This document shows positions 21,096-33,880 of a stretch of 64,000 bases of DNA, piece after piece; within the stretch, counting starts at the first letter, position 1, and the number at the start of each line of letters is the position of its first letter. Source of the DNA: Brienomyrus brachyistius (taxonomy: Eukaryota; Chordata; Actinopteri; Osteoglossiformes; Mormyridae); contig NC_064549.1 of NCBI RefSeq assembly GCF_023856365.1, forward strand, positions 11,681,249 to 11,745,248, read 5' to 3'. The position numbers were made by a program, and so were the translations under genes. The notes beneath the pieces were generated by a model. It ran no database searches. It saw only the letters and a list, made by a program, of their open reading frames with translations, and had not been told where the DNA came from.

Positions 21096-21151
21096 AAAAT
21101 AGAGCTTCTCCTGCAGAAATGCTAATATCAGACAAATGGAATATCATAGAA

Positions 21152-21545
21152 GGTGCGGCATGGTGGTGCAGTGGTTAGCACTGTATGGGGCGGCATGGTG
21201 GTGCAGTGGTTAGCACTGTTGCCTCACACCTCTGGGACCCCGGTTCGAGTTTCCACCTGGGCCACATGTGTGTGGAGTTTGCATGTTCTCCCCATGTCAT
21301 CGTGGGGTTTCCTCCGGGTACTCCGGTTTCCCCCCCCCAGTCCAAAAACATGCTGAGGTTAATTGGACTTGCTAAATTGCCCGTAGGAGTGCATGTGTGA
21401 GTGAATGGTGTGTGAGTGTGCCCTGCGATGGGCTGGCCCCCCATCCTGGGTTGTTCCCTGCCTCGTGCCCATTGCTTCCGGGATAGGCTCCGGACCCCCC
21501 ACGATCCAGTAGGATAAGCGGTTTGGAAAATGGATGGATGGATGT
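21152..21545 (+). mobile_element. tRNA-derived SINE with duplicated 5' head and 12-bp target-site duplication
   Basis: The full copy starts at about 21189 (ggcggcatggtggtgcagtg) with B-box ggttcgagt, the long conserved body and a (ggat)n tail. A partial head copy precedes it at 21154-21186. The 12-mer AATATCATAGAA flanks the whole thing (21140-21151 and 21546-21557), which shows retroposition of the double-headed RNA as one unit. Confidence 0.85.
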
Positions 21546-21557
21546 AATATCATAGAA

Positions 21558-24500
21558 ATAAAACTGCATGGCAGATTTATTCCAGAGACTCTACAGAATC
21601 CAAAAATAACTGGATATCCAATTGGATAAGTCTTAAATATCCCCTGGTAATCACTCTAGTCCAAAAGATGGCACTAAAGTGTTAAACAGTTTAAAAATGT
21701 AACTCTCTAATATGTTTTTAAGGGTTTCAAAGCCAAAAACCAAACCAAGGCTAAATTTTTAATGGTTTATCGGTTGAGCGTTATTGAATTAAACTTTGGA
21801 GTTGGTTAGTGAAGCTATCTTTTCAGTTAATTGTACACACCACTGAAAACTAGTAATCACTAATCAATTTCAAAAGTAACCTTCCCAACACTGGTCACAC
21901 ACAGAAACACACAACAATCATTCCAATTTAGTGGAAGAAAACCTGGAACGCGTTCACTGCGAAAACGGAATGCAGCGTTCGTTACAGTTTCCGGCTTGAA
22001 CATGCTGGTGGGTGTGTCCGAGATTTTAACCAATTGGCAGCTACGCGTATATAAACCCCGCCGAATTAAAAAGGCAGTACCCACAATGGAGCCTAGCCAT
22101 ATTTGCAGCACGTGCATAACACAGCAAAGGTGTGACCACTGTTTCTGTTTGAATAAACATCTTGCATTGGTTCGTTAGAGATGCAGGATTTAAACCCAAA
22201 CAGGTGAGCCCATCTGGAATCAGCCTGTAACAGAAAGTGCACTTCCTGAGGATTCGGCCCCTTCCCACCCCACTGTACCCCAGCCCTGTCCTTAATGCAA
22301 TGTAACCAAATCATAAAAAGCTGCTGATCAGTACTGTAGGCAGTACAACGGTGACGACAGAGATATTTCCCCACCAAATCCGCACATCCCACACCGTCTG
22401 CACGGCACTCATTTCCAAGCAACAACAGAAGCAACATTCCGCAGATTTACTTCCTAATGACGGTTTCTATGACAACAGCGGTGACTGAAGGAAGCAGCCG
22501 ACCACGTGCCGGGAGAGCAGTGGGGGCAGGCGCCGGGGGCCTGGAAAGGCGTAGCTCCTCCACCGCTCCACCTGGCAAGGAGCAGGTGTGACCTTACCAG
22601 CAGAGCACAGCGACACCTCATGCGGAGAAGTCCCGTCATCCGGTGACAGGGCTGAGGTGAGAGCGAGCGTGCTGAGGATCTGGACTGTCGGGTGGCACGG
22701 AGGCGGGAAACCAGGGAGACGGAGACCAGGACGTCAACGCTGAGACGTTCATCTGGAAGTTCCCGGGACTTTGCCTACAGGGAAGCAGAACGGTTAATGT
22801 TCTGCCCCACAGTTGGACACTGGGACTTATTTTCCAGAAATTATTGGTTTAAAAATTATTTAAACTATAATTTTTTTTCAGCACTCTTTGTAGGAGTCAG
22901 ATGCCCCAGGGAGGGCAGAAGCCCGTACTTGGGGCAGGTCTATGGGAAGCTGCATTAGAGGCTCTTTAATGAGAGAGTTTATAACATTTGAGTTGCCAGA
23001 ATTTGACCTTCTCCATTCAGACACACATCCTCTTAACTCCATAGAGACCAGACAAACAAAAACACAGCATGGGACTTTAGCGGAGAGCTCAAAAGCTCGG
23101 CCATGATTATGCCCAAGAAAATAAAGAGTGCTTTACGTAGTTATGAGGGGGAAAAAAACAGACGGTTTGACATTTAGTGCTTTTCAATGATGAAATAAAG
23201 AGCGGAGTTTAAGGCTGAAATCCTTGGAAGTTTAAAGACGTCATGATGACCATAAATGGAAGAGTACTGTTATTCTGATCATGCCTGTATGACCACAATG
23301 CAGCGATGTGCGGCAGCAGTCAGAAAGACTAGAAATTTAATGGGCATGTCTCGCTATGAAATAGAATTATATAAGAAGCAAGACTAGTAACACCTTCGCA
23401 GAATAAGTGACGCAAACTCTATACATGGCATCAGAGAAACGCTAAGCTGTCCCATCCTCCCGTATGCTGGCCATGGGGGTCTCTGTGCTGCCTCGCCAAT
23501 GACAACCCTGCTGGCTAATTAGGATCTCTTAATTAGAAAATGTGCGCAGAGTGAATCCTCCTAGACCTGTAGCCATGACGACTGCATCACGCATACTTCA
23601 CTTTCAGCTTACTTCCCACAATGTGTACAGCTAACGAGACCTTTTCTTGGTGCGGTTTCTATCTGACTGCTACTGCTACAAACTCAAACAGATCATCGCG
23701 TCTCTTGTAAAGACCAGCGAGCACATTGAATTGCAGAATGTAGTCACCATTAAGTCTTCCAATAAAATAATGCAGAGTCTCATTAAAAACATTATTTATG
23801 CCAAATACATTTCTGAATGTCAAAAACATTCTGCAAATCCAAGCATTCAGTTGATCTTGTACACTACACACATCACACACACAGACACACACATGCACTC
23901 CAAGACAAGGTGTTAAATTTGCACCAGTAATTTCCTGTAGGAGGGTCACGGTTCGCCTGACAGTGTCATTTGGCCAGGGAAGGTATGGTCAGCCAATTAA
24001 CTGTAAAATATCAGCAGAGCAGCAAAGAAAAGCATCCTGTGGTCCGATAAGTGATGCTAGGGTTCAAAAAGTGGAATAGAAGTCAGGGAAACGGGGCGAG
24101 ATCTTTAAGAAGCCTTCAGCCCCAGTGTGTGAGATCAGCTGGGAGGCAGACTTCATCTGGATAGAGGAGCCAAAGCAGAGGAGCTGAGAGGAGCGAGAGG
24201 AGCAGCGACAAGGGCCGGGCGAAGGGTGAATCATCATCAGGCTGTATTTATAGTGTCCGGCCTGGGGGGTGCGAGGGATGGGGGGGGGGTGCTCTCGAGT
24301 CTGTGCATCTCCATCCCTGAGACCAATGTGATACACATCTCTGTTCATTGCCAAGAATCTAATAAAGATACATATAAAGCAACTACTAATGTGGTACGAT
24401 ATAATTCTCCTCTAGTGCAATGCAGTGCAATTCAACACGATTTGATTCAACACAATGCGATTCAGGGGAATTCAGTAGGATGCAATAGAATATGATGCTA

Positions 24501-24940
24501 TGCTATTTAATATGGTACAGATACAGAAACAGTTTAAAGGTGAAGAATCAATATAGAAATGACATTATTGGTCAAAAAGTATTGGGCTTATTTCTGAATA
24601 AAAAAGGAATATGGCCTCTACTAATGATCATGTTTTGATAAATCGGATTTTGCAGATGCACAGATGTTAGAAGCGATGCATCCCAGGATTGTGTATCCCA
24701 AGGTCAACCCAAACTGAATCCGGTGCACTGATGTGAATCGGTGAATCAGTGAATCGTACCATCCCTGGGGGGGCCGCTGCTGGAGCTGGGCGGGATGTTA
24801 CCACAGTACCGACACACGCAGGACAGGCAGCGGCAGCAGCAGCGCAGGGGCTGATACACAGCAGCGGGGTGGGGGACGGAAAACGCAGGTGATGCCGGCT
24901 CCAGCATTTCTGTAGCTGCCTCGTATCAAAATCTGCTGAT
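21558..24940. other. Intergenic, no gene seen
   Basis: Several open frames of 60-115 codons exist, but none has gene-like composition or splice support. A run of cagtgcaatncaacacgattngattcaa-type short repeats lies at about 24415-24500. Confidence 0.5.
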
Positions 24941-24948
24941 TGACAGGT

Positions 24949-24975
24949 GGGGGGGGGGGGGGGGGGGGGGGGGGG
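24949..24975. repeat. G27 homopolymer
   Basis: Twenty-seven consecutive G; length may be unreliable in assembly. Confidence 0.9.
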
Positions 24976-25017
24976 AGGTACAGTCACTGAAGCTGCGTTT
25001 GGCCTGGTGGGCCAGAA

Positions 25018-25097
25018 AGATCCTACTCAGTTACTCATCATTAACCAGCTAAACAAAGCCAGATCCTACTCAGTTACTCATCATTAACCAGCTAAAC
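25018..25097 (+). repeat. 43-bp tandem duplication
   Basis: The block beginning agatcctactcagttactc and ending taaccagctaaac is present twice in direct, almost perfect tandem (25018-25060 and 25061-25097). Confidence 0.9.
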
Positions 25098-25255
25098 CAC
25101 ACAGGAGGAGAATGACGAGTGAGAATGAAGTAGGGAGCGTTTTACCATCCTGGCCATACTTGCTGCCATAGAAACTGAAGAGGTCAATGACTCCATAGCG
25201 ACGGAGAGCATTTTTGGGGGGGAGCTTAGACCCCCAACATAAACGTTACCGATGA

Positions 25256-25273
25256 CCCCCCCCCCCCCCCCCC
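25256..25273. repeat. C18 homopolymer
   Basis: Eighteen consecutive C; a further C14 run lies at 25969-25982. Confidence 0.9.
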
Positions 25274-26164
25274 ACCGCCCCACAACTGCACCCCTCCAAT
25301 CAAAGGCTGACGAAACGCTGAAAACAAAGACGAGTAAAAGCTAAAGGAACGAAGGTCGAGTGTCTCTCTTTCTCCTCTCCTGTCTGTCCATCCACTCACT
25401 TGCTCACGTCATAATGCTCAGATGCGTCACACAGCATCTTTCTCACACTGTGGAGTTTGGGGGCCGGATGAGTCACGAATGAGGTATCGGAGGTGAGCGG
25501 AGCCAGAGGGACGGATAGATACGGATATCAGATGTGAGCTGGACCAGCAGCAGAATGACAGGAGCACAGACTGCAGAGAGAGCCAGCTAGCACCATCCCC
25601 CCCCGCCCCCCCACCCTCCATCATCACTGTACAGGGGCTGGTACACACGCCCTGAGGATCTTTGGGGGGGGGGTGTAGAACGCTAACTGTATTTCTTATT
25701 AACTGTCACTCATACTGCACCTGAAAGTCCTGCATGCAGAGATAGAGACTCCCAGGACCACACAGCCCTGCAACAGCAAAAGGCAGAAGCAGCTATTTAT
25801 CATGCAGGGCTGCTCGACATAGAGGTCGATTCATGGAAAAGGTGATGAACATCTGTACTGTTTAATATGTGCGGTCAGGCCTGTGAAGAATCACGACGCA
25901 CTCTTCTGAATACACAAACACCCAAAGGCCAAGCTGAAGCACCTCGCTAAGAGAGGGCACATGCAGATCCCCCCCCCCCCCCAACAGAAGGGAACTCAGA
26001 CCCCTCAGCATGGGATGGTGTCCAGCGTAGCCTCTGACTGGTACCTCAAGCACTTGCCATTTATGCATGCCAGTCTGACATCACAGTATTCACTTTGGTC
26101 TTCATGCCAAAAGGACATGAGAACCAAAAATGAAAGAACGCAGCAAGGAAAGGGCAGACGAGAC

Positions 26165-26295
26165 CTTTTGGAATTTAAAGTAGCCTGGGCTAAATGTAAG
26201 TGAATGAAGATAAAGTCCATGTGAACTGGGGTACCTTAAATCCAACAAGTTAACCGGCTAAGTAAGAAATCCAGCTTCGTGATACAGGGAGCAGG
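26165..26295. mobile_element. Palindromic MITE copy B
   Basis: It shares aagataaagtcca, then ggggtaccttaaat and ggctaagtaagaaatccagc with the copy at 20945-21095, partly as the reverse complement. It is a nonautonomous element of unknown superfamily. Confidence 0.6.
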
Positions 26296-26699
26296 ATAGC
26301 AGCTGAGTAACTCAGAGAGAACATCTCCATCCCCAAATCACACTCCATTTCTGGCTCATTCTCCCTGCTGCCTGTATTCCTGCTTTGTCCCCCTTAATTC
26401 ACGTTTGGCTTTGCTGCCATTTTACAGATGATGGAAGCCAACTAGCCGATATAACATTTTGCCACCGTATTACAGTACAGGTATCCACAGCAATTACGGC
26501 ATCCACTCTGACTCACAAACGATGTTTACCATTTAGAGTAGACAATTCCAGACCTCACAAGCCAGGGTCTGCAAGCTGAGATTTTAATTATCCTTCATTA
26601 ATTTGCACCATTTAATTCAAACCACACACATCAGGTGAGCACTTGAAATCTAAAGATTATTCAGTCCAATTAATGCCGTCTTACCCACAATATGTTGGA

Positions 26700-26945
26700 A
26701 ATAAAATGGTTACTTGAAACTGTCATCTATAAAGCATTATAAATACCTTCATAATGCATTATAATGGTAAGTATAAGAATTAAGAATGCTTTGTACTTCA
26801 TAATGAAGGTTTCTATAGTTTATTATAGATGAAAGCTTCATACAGCATTCATAATGCATAATGAACATGGTTATAATGTGTTATACCTTTTTATAAATAT
26901 TTATAATGTATTAATAACAATGGGGAAGTTTCCTTTACACCTCCT
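26700..26945. repeat. AT-rich imperfect palindromic repeat (cattataa family)
   Basis: Repeated cataatgcattataat and tataaatatttataatg words in both orientations suggest a MITE-type repeat interrupted by the SINE that follows. Confidence 0.5.
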
Positions 26946-26947
26946 CT

Positions 26948-27120
26948 AACTTGATCCCTGTAGGTGAGAGCAAGCTGCCAGGGAAGGCAGCCACTTACTG
27001 CAGCACCCACAAAGCTGGGGGTTTAAGGGTTTTCCTCAAGGACCCACAAATGGGCTGGGAGCAGTTTCAAACCAGCAACCTTCTGATCACAGGCATAGAG
27101 GCTTAGTCCATTGAGACATT
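26948..27120 (-). mobile_element. tRNA-derived SINE, minus orientation
   Basis: The reverse strand reads gtctcaatggactaagcctc followed by gaaggttgctggtttgaaac (A- and B-box region) and a body ending near 26950. The same tRNA-like head occurs at 60300-60478. Confidence 0.65.
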
Positions 27121-27410
27121 CTCATAAGTTGTTATTAATATGGCATCCATAGAATGTTTTAAAATAAAAAATTGTTTTTTTTTCCAATACAAATTTGATC
27201 ATTTGACAAACATTTTACATATAAACATCTTTATATCTTTTAAGCTTACTCTTTAATTAACTAAACGTTTGGTTTAACACCAAGGAAAACCCTTTCAGAT
27301 TTATTAGTTTTGAGTTCAGCCAACACCTCCATTAAGAGAAATTGATTAAGATCTGGAGAAGATGATGTTGAACACAGTCTCCGGCACACCAGCTTAAGTC
27401 TCTATATACC

Positions 27411-27535
27411 AGTGTTTCCCAGTCCTGTCCTCTGGGACTCACAGACCGTGCACGTTTTTGCTCCCTATCGTGAGCTGGGAGGGAGCAAAAACATTGATCG
27501 ATCATGGGTCCCTGAGGAGCAGATTGGGAAACACT
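27411..27535. mobile_element. Short palindromic MITE with about 50-bp arms
   Basis: The left arm begins agtgtttccca and the right arm ends tgggaaacact. Inside, gtttttgctccc pairs with gggagcaaaaac. Almost the whole 125 bp folds into one hairpin. Confidence 0.85.
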
Positions 27536-28198
27536 GCAGTATACAGTTTCCCTTTGTTTAGTGTCGTGATGTGACAAAAAAACATAACCCTCAAAAAAAC
27601 TGACACAGGTGGTGAGATCATGGGGGTTTATGGGAAGGAATTCTTCTCTGACAGTAAAAACATTTACTATAAGAAGAGCAAGCACTTTGCTGCTACTCTC
27701 CTTCCTCCAAACAGGACACACTTGCATGTATAGCTTTAAGCTTAAGTTGGATATAAGCGCCGTTGTTCGCAGCTGTTTGTAACAAGCCTGCAACCACATC
27801 ATGATAAAACGACAGGAAATGTAGCTCGTACCTGAAACCAACCCACTGCAAGCACAGCTGCAGAGTCAAACGAAGGCCGCAGATCATCCACAGATCTGTA
27901 TGAAAGCTGAGAGTAAGTAATGGCCCAGGAACGTCTAAAGAAAAAGGACCCGGGGAAGTGCGAACCAGCTCGGTCTCGATGTGAAGATCACTTTAGGCTG
28001 ATTGACTTCATTCCTAAGGATTACAGAGCAGGACTGAATCCTCCAGTGTTTCTTTGCTGGCTGTCAGTATCCCAGGCCAGCTACCTGGGGCCTGGTGCTC
28101 TGAGCCCCACTCTCAGAGAGGAAAGAATGCAGAAATTAACCAAATATCAAAATGATGAGGTTTTGTAAAATTGAGAACAGTTTGAATTTTATTTACAA

Positions 28199-28442
28199 CC
28201 TCCTGAGACCCAAGGGAAAAAAAGTGTCCTTCAATTGTACGTTATTTGTGATTTTATATGTCTTTGGAGAAAATAAGACATCGTAAAATTTAGATTTTTT
28301 CAAATTTATTTTTAATTTCACAGCATGTCCTCTTTAGTGTACCGCAGGAATAAATACGTTTCCTTACATCAGTGAAAAGATAGATGCAAAAATAAAATGT
28401 CCACTACAATGGACATAAACGAATGGGTGGGGTCTCAGGGGG
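28199..28442. mobile_element. MITE with cctcctgagaccc / gggtctcaggggg ends
   Basis: The terminal inverted repeats at 28199-28211 and 28430-28442 enclose 240 bp of noncoding AT-rich sequence. It sits 33 bases from the Tc1-like element that follows. Confidence 0.65.
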
Positions 28443-28475
28443 CTATGGCTACCTCTTTATAATGGCATTACAACA

Positions 28476-29716
28476 TACACTATATGGACGAAAGTATTGT
28501 GACACGCCTCTTAATCACTGAATTCGGGTATTTCATTCAGACCCATTGTCATGGGTGTATGAAATCAAGCACTTAGCCATGCAGTCAGATTTACACACAT
28601 TTGTGAAAGGATGGGTCATTCTGATGAAATCACCGAATTCAAGCGCGGTACTTTCATAGGATGCCACCTTTATAATAAGTCAGTCTGTGAAATTTGTTTC
28701 CCTGTTAGATATTCCACAGTCAACTGTAAGAATTAATCCAAAGTGTAAGGATTTAGGAACAACAGAAACTCAGCCATGAAGTGACAGACCACGTAAAGTA
28801 ACAGAGCAGGGTCACCGAGTGCTGAGGCGCATGGTGCGTAAGTCACCAGCGCTCTGTTGACTCAGTAACCACAGAGCTTCAAAGTTCCTCTGGCATTAAC
28901 TCCAGCACAGAAACTGTGCACCTGGAGCTTCATGGAATGGGCTTCCTTAGCTGAGCAGCTGCATGCAACCCTCACACCACCAAACACAGTGCCAAGCATC
29001 GGATGGAATGTTGTAAAGCACGCTGCCACTGGACTCTGGAGCAATGGAAACATGTTCTGTGAAGTGACGAATCACACTTCTCTGTCTGGCAGTCTGATGG
29101 TTGAGTCTAAGTTGGGCAGATGCTAGGAGAACGTTACCTGCCTGACTGTATTGTACCAGTTGTAAAATTTGGTGTAGGAGGGATAATGGTATGGGGTTGT
29201 TTTTCAGGGGTTAGACTAGACCCCTTAGTTCCAGTGAAAGAAACTCTTAATACTTCAGTATACCAGGACTTTTTGGACAATTCCTAAAATTTGTGGGAAC
29301 TGTTTGGGGAAGGCCCTTTTTTGTTCTGTCATGACTGTGTCCCAGTGCACAAAGCAAGGTCCACAAAGTCTTTGTTGGGTGAGTTTGATGTGGAAGACCT
29401 TGACTGGCCCGCACAGATCCCAGACCACAATTCCATCGAACCCCTTTTGGAATGAACTAGAACGGATATTGTGAGCCAAACTTTCATGTTAAACATTAGT
29501 TCCTGACCTCACAAATGCTCTTCTGCATGAATTGGCAAAAATTCCGACAGACACACTCCAGAATCTTGTAGAAAAAATTTCCAGAAGAGTGGCAGCTGTT
29601 ATAGCTGCAAAGGGGAAACCAACTCCATATTGATGCCTATAGATTAGAATGGGATCTCATAAAAGTTCCTGTAGGCATAATGGCCTGGTGTCCCAATACT
29701 TTCTCAGTATAGTGTA
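28476..29716 (+). mobile_element. Tc1-like DNA transposon, inactivated
   Basis: The ends are near-perfect inverted repeats (tacactatatggacgaaag at the left, reverse complement at the right) and begin and end with TA, the Tc1/mariner target. The 1.24-kb size fits one Tc1 unit. On the + strand, transposase pieces are recognisable, such as the stretch WNVVKHAATGLWSNGNMF at about 29005 and the C-terminal DTLQNLVEKISRR near 29555. They lie in shifted frames with stops. Confidence 0.9.
28600..29635 (+). pseudogene. Tc1-like transposase remnant
   Basis: The frame is broken several times; only fragments of up to 60 codons stay open. The element cannot encode an active transposase, but it could be mobilised if a relative is active elsewhere. 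Confidence 0.8.
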
Positions 29717-29980
29717 GTTTATTGGTAGTACTTTCATACACTATTACCTGACTGGCTAATCTTTAAACAGGAAGTTCAATTAAAATGCATTTGGCTTTGG
29801 ATTTTCATTTTCTGTATTATAAAAGTGAGGACACGCAGGAAAATCAGTTGTGATTTCATTTTCCCTTAATAAACACCCCAGCATGATCCAAGTTGAATGG
29901 TTTCATCAGGTCCTTAAAAATCCCACGCAACTCTGCATTTAGCCAGAGAAAAATCTCTGAGGAATGCTGCTGAAAACAGG

Positions 29981-30550
29981 ATGCTGAATGAGGTGATCTT
30001 CCCAGAAACACCCTGCCCTCTGGTCCTGTTCCTGCATCAAGCTCTGCCCCTGCCTCTGGATCTGGTTCTGCCCCTGCCTCTAGCACTGCCCCGGCCTCTA
30101 GCTCTGCCATTCAGTTCTGCCCCTGCCTCACACTCTGCTTCTGATTCTGCCCCTGCCTCACACTCTGCTTCTGATTCTTCCCCTGCCTCACACTCTGCCT
30201 CTGATTCTGCCCCTGCCTCACACTCTGCCTCTGATTCTGCCCCTGCCTCTGCCCTGCCCCGGCCTCTAGCTCTGCCATTCAGTTCTGCCCCTGCCTCACA
30301 CTCTGCTTCTGATTCTTCCCCTGCCTCACACTCTGCTTCTGATTCTTCCCCTGCCTCTTGTTCTGCCTCTGATTCTGCCCCTGCCTCTAGCTCTGCCTCT
30401 TATTCTGCCCCGGCCTCTAGCTCTGCCATTCAGTTCTACCCCTGCCTCACACTCTGCCTCTGATTCTGCCTCTAGCTCTGCCTCTGATTCTGCCCCTGCC
30501 TCTAGCTCTGCCTCTGATTCTGCCCCTGCCTCTAGATCTGCTTCTAGCCT
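29981..30550 (+). repeat. 30-bp minisatellite (Ala/Ser/Pro-coding by chance)
   Basis: Units close to cctgcctcacactctgcttc plus tgattctgc repeat about 17 times with variants (ctctag, tcttcc), including a larger internal duplication around 30085-30130 and 30255-30300. Because the unit is a multiple of three, the + strand stays open for 160 codons of ASDSAPASHS repeats. No promoter or homologue supports a gene. Confidence 0.85.
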
Positions 30551-33280
30551 CTGGCTCTGCCCTCACTCACCATGATACTTGGCTTGGCTGATACACCCCC
30601 AACCAGGATCTTTCTCCTTGCCCGTCTCATTTTCCATGATTTGCTTTAGCTGCACAGCCAGCATGAGCAGCGGCACCACCTTCATCTCTAATACCAGTAC
30701 AATGAACTACACTGAGCTGGGGGACTGGGGGGGGGGCAGATAGATGAGGGTCCCATAGCTTGGCCTTTAATTCAAACTGAGGACCAGAAGGAGGCTTGCA
30801 TAAGCGATCTGAGGGCATGATGTGGGCTGTGCGCAGTAATCAGCCCTTATAGCATGTCTGATCTTTCCCTGAAGTCTGATGTCCCTCCACCCTTAACTGG
30901 AAGCACGGATATTGATGCAAAGTTAATGTGCTCAGATCTTTATTCACTCTAAGCCAGAATGTGTACTGATAACCAGAGTAACTCCCCTTCCCACCTCATC
31001 CCCAGTTCTGGCAAAAGCTTGGCTTCGTCATTAGGAAGCAGCAAGGTAACGAATGAAATCCCTTCCTAACTGACAGCTCACAAAGGACTCGCTCACTACG
31101 GCTTTCAAAGCCATATTGGTCTCGAGAGAGAGAGCCCCAGCACTTCCTGCATCCTGCAGGGCCGAATGTCACTCCTTTGCTGACACCTCCTCCTCTCTCC
31201 TCATTGCTCTAATGACGCCACCTTTTGCTTTTGCTTTTCACCACATCAGTCGACCCTCCTTCACTTCCTTCTTCACGGCCTGGCCTGCCCTCAGTGGCTA
31301 TCCCCCGGGGTTCACTCGCACTGCACTGGTCCAGGACGCTTCAGGGGATCATCCACCTCATCCCAGACAGACCCCTTTTGCAAAGTAACAGGAAATCTGT
31401 GCCTCTCTGACCGCCATACTGGTCTTTACTCACCAAGGAGATGCGCAGGATGCAAATGCAGGAGAAATGCACTACATTCGTCGCAGTGAACAGATGAATT
31501 GCAGTTGTCCAGTGCTGCATGCCTCATGGCTCAAACGTCAGGCCTTCAACTCATCCTGACTTCACAGCTATTATTCACTGCAATTATTCTCCACGATGAC
31601 AATTTCAAGTCTGAGATCCATGCGCCACACCTTATCGTTATTGCGATAAACATGCAGTCAGTCTGGAGTGGTATACGCAGAGTGCAAGAGCTGCGAAGAT
31701 GTCACTGAATCACACCTGCCGCCATGGTGATGAAGCGAGGCAATAGAATCACCATGGATACCATAGCTCACAGCTGGCGGGGATGGCGGCACACCCTGCA
31801 TAGACGGATGCTGTTAGTGGACACCGGCACACTAGCAGATGTTGGGACCTCAAGGACCAGCAGTGCAGGATTCCGATGAGAGTACTGGAGCCTGGCTGGC
31901 GGTGGACACTGACGCATCATGGTGTGTTTGGTAGTGACAGAACCTCGGCTCTGACCCAGGCATGTGGTTGCTGTGGGGCCTGGGTGGGATGGTCCTGAGA
32001 ATCCCTGAACGCCAGAAACCCTGTGGATTCAAGGTCGACGATTTGAATGGATCCTTCTGTTCTATCCTTCAAGTGAAGGGTAGATGAAGGATCCCGTATG
32101 AATCACCAGCGACAGATGGCCCTCCTGAAACTCCAGACCATATGAAGAACTCTTCTCCCTGAAGCAGAGGAACCTGCTGCACTGATTGCTATGCACCTTT
32201 ATGAAAAGAAAAGCTTCAGGGGGATCGGAAGAAGAGCAGGAAATTAGGACAGCAGAAGCAGGAGGGTCACCATACTGGCACTCATTAGTGCACCGGGACC
32301 CGAACCCAAACCCGTCTGTCATCTGCAGATAATAGTGGGCCCTCTCTCCCCACTCCTGTGAGTCAGGGAGCCAAAGCGGGTGGACTGGAGCGCACCGGAG
32401 CTATCGATCACGGGTCTAATGAGCGGGATTCTTTGATCACCGCCAGCACCGTGGAGGCGAGTACTTTGATGCAGCTCTGCCTCAACCGCGCACGAGTCTG
32501 CAGTCGGTGTCACTGAAAATATGAGAGGGACAGAGAGAGAGAAAGAGAAGGGAAATCAAAAAGTGTAAGCAGGGTTATTTGGCACCGTTTCTTTTATACT
32601 TTCACCTTCTACAAAGTGGCTACAGTCTGTAGCAATGCAATTCTGTGTTACATCTCTTTAAATATTCATTAATATCCTCAGCCAATGAAACCAGCCAAAG
32701 TGGGGGGGCTGTTTGGGCTGTGACTTGCGGAGAAACTGGGGAAAACAGGAAGGCGAGCAGACGGGAGGAACAGAGAGCAGCCAGCGAGTTACCACACACA
32801 CACACACATACACACACATTCACAAACAGCACACATTACTCCACACACACATTGATGTACACACGCACGGAACACATAACCACATGCACACATTACCACA
32901 CAGCACACACTGTCACACGTGGATCAGAGTTCATGTTGAGGATCACCCTTCTGGGCCCTGGGTCTGAAGTCTCCTCCAGTGCACACTGAGAGTGCTGACT
33001 GACATGGAAAATGTTGGAGATACGCTGAAGCAGCAATGACAGCGAGAGCAGGAATGCCCCAAGGAGCCACCTGTAATTACAGTGACTTTATCAACACAAT
33101 CGGGCCCCGTTGTTAGATTAATGGGACAATGGCCTACATGGCAAGTGAAATGGGTGTTTAAGTGTTCAATATGAAGTCCTGCTGTAGCCATTTAAACTCA
33201 CAAACAAACTATAAACCCGTTTCCATGGCAAAATGGAGAGAATAGAAGGGGGGGGGCTTTACATGGATCAGTTGTATGGA
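30551..33280. other. Intergenic, no gene seen
   Basis: No convincing coding exon. CA-rich simple sequence lies at 32791-32935. Other open frames are short and unsupported. Confidence 0.5.
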
Positions 33281-33281
33281 T

Positions 33282-33880
33282 AAGCGCATTACAGCTGCAT
33301 AGCAGAGCATTATAGCCATGCATATTATAAGATTAGAGTATTACAGCTGTATAGCAGCACATTACAGCCGCAGAGATTAGCGCGTTACAGCTGCATAGCA
33401 GTGCATTACAACCGAGCAGATTAGCGCATTACGGCTGCATAGCAGAGCATTACAGCCACGCAGATTACCGCATTACAGATGCATAGCAGAACATTACAGA
33501 CATGCAGATTACCGCATCACAGCTGCATAGCAGAGCATTACAGCCGCGCAGATTAGCACGTTACAGCTGCATAGCAGTGCATTACAGCCACTCAGATTAG
33601 CGCATTACAGATGTGCAGATTAGCACATTACAGATGCATAGCAGAACATTACAAACATGCATATTAGCAGATTACAGCTGCATAGCAGAGCATTAGAGCC
33701 ACGCAGATTAGTGTATTACAGCTGCATAGCAGCGCATTACAGCCACACAGATTAGCGTATTACAGCTGCATAGGACAGCATTACAGCCGCACAGATTAGC
33801 ACGTTACAGCTGCATAGCAGAGCATTACAGCCGCACAGATTAGCACATTACAGCAGCATAGCAGAGTATTACAGCCACAG
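33282..33880 (+). repeat. 44-bp minisatellite, about 13-14 copies
   Basis: The unit is close to cattacagctgcatagcaga + gcattacagc + cacgcagattagcg. Each unit has two related halves (ttacagctgcatagcag and ttacagcc-cgcagatta), pointing to an older 22-bp ancestor. Copies differ by 5-15 percent. Confidence 0.95.

Noticed and set aside
22450..22960. GC-rich stretch as a gene start
   Set aside because: No conserved frame, no good donor/acceptor pair and no recognisable product.
27332..27841. 169-codon minus-strand open frame
   Set aside because: It crosses the palindromic MITE at 27411-27535 and has no coherent protein character.
33282..33880. CRISPR-like array
   Set aside because: Units are contiguous 44-mers without unique spacers, in vertebrate DNA; it is a minisatellite.
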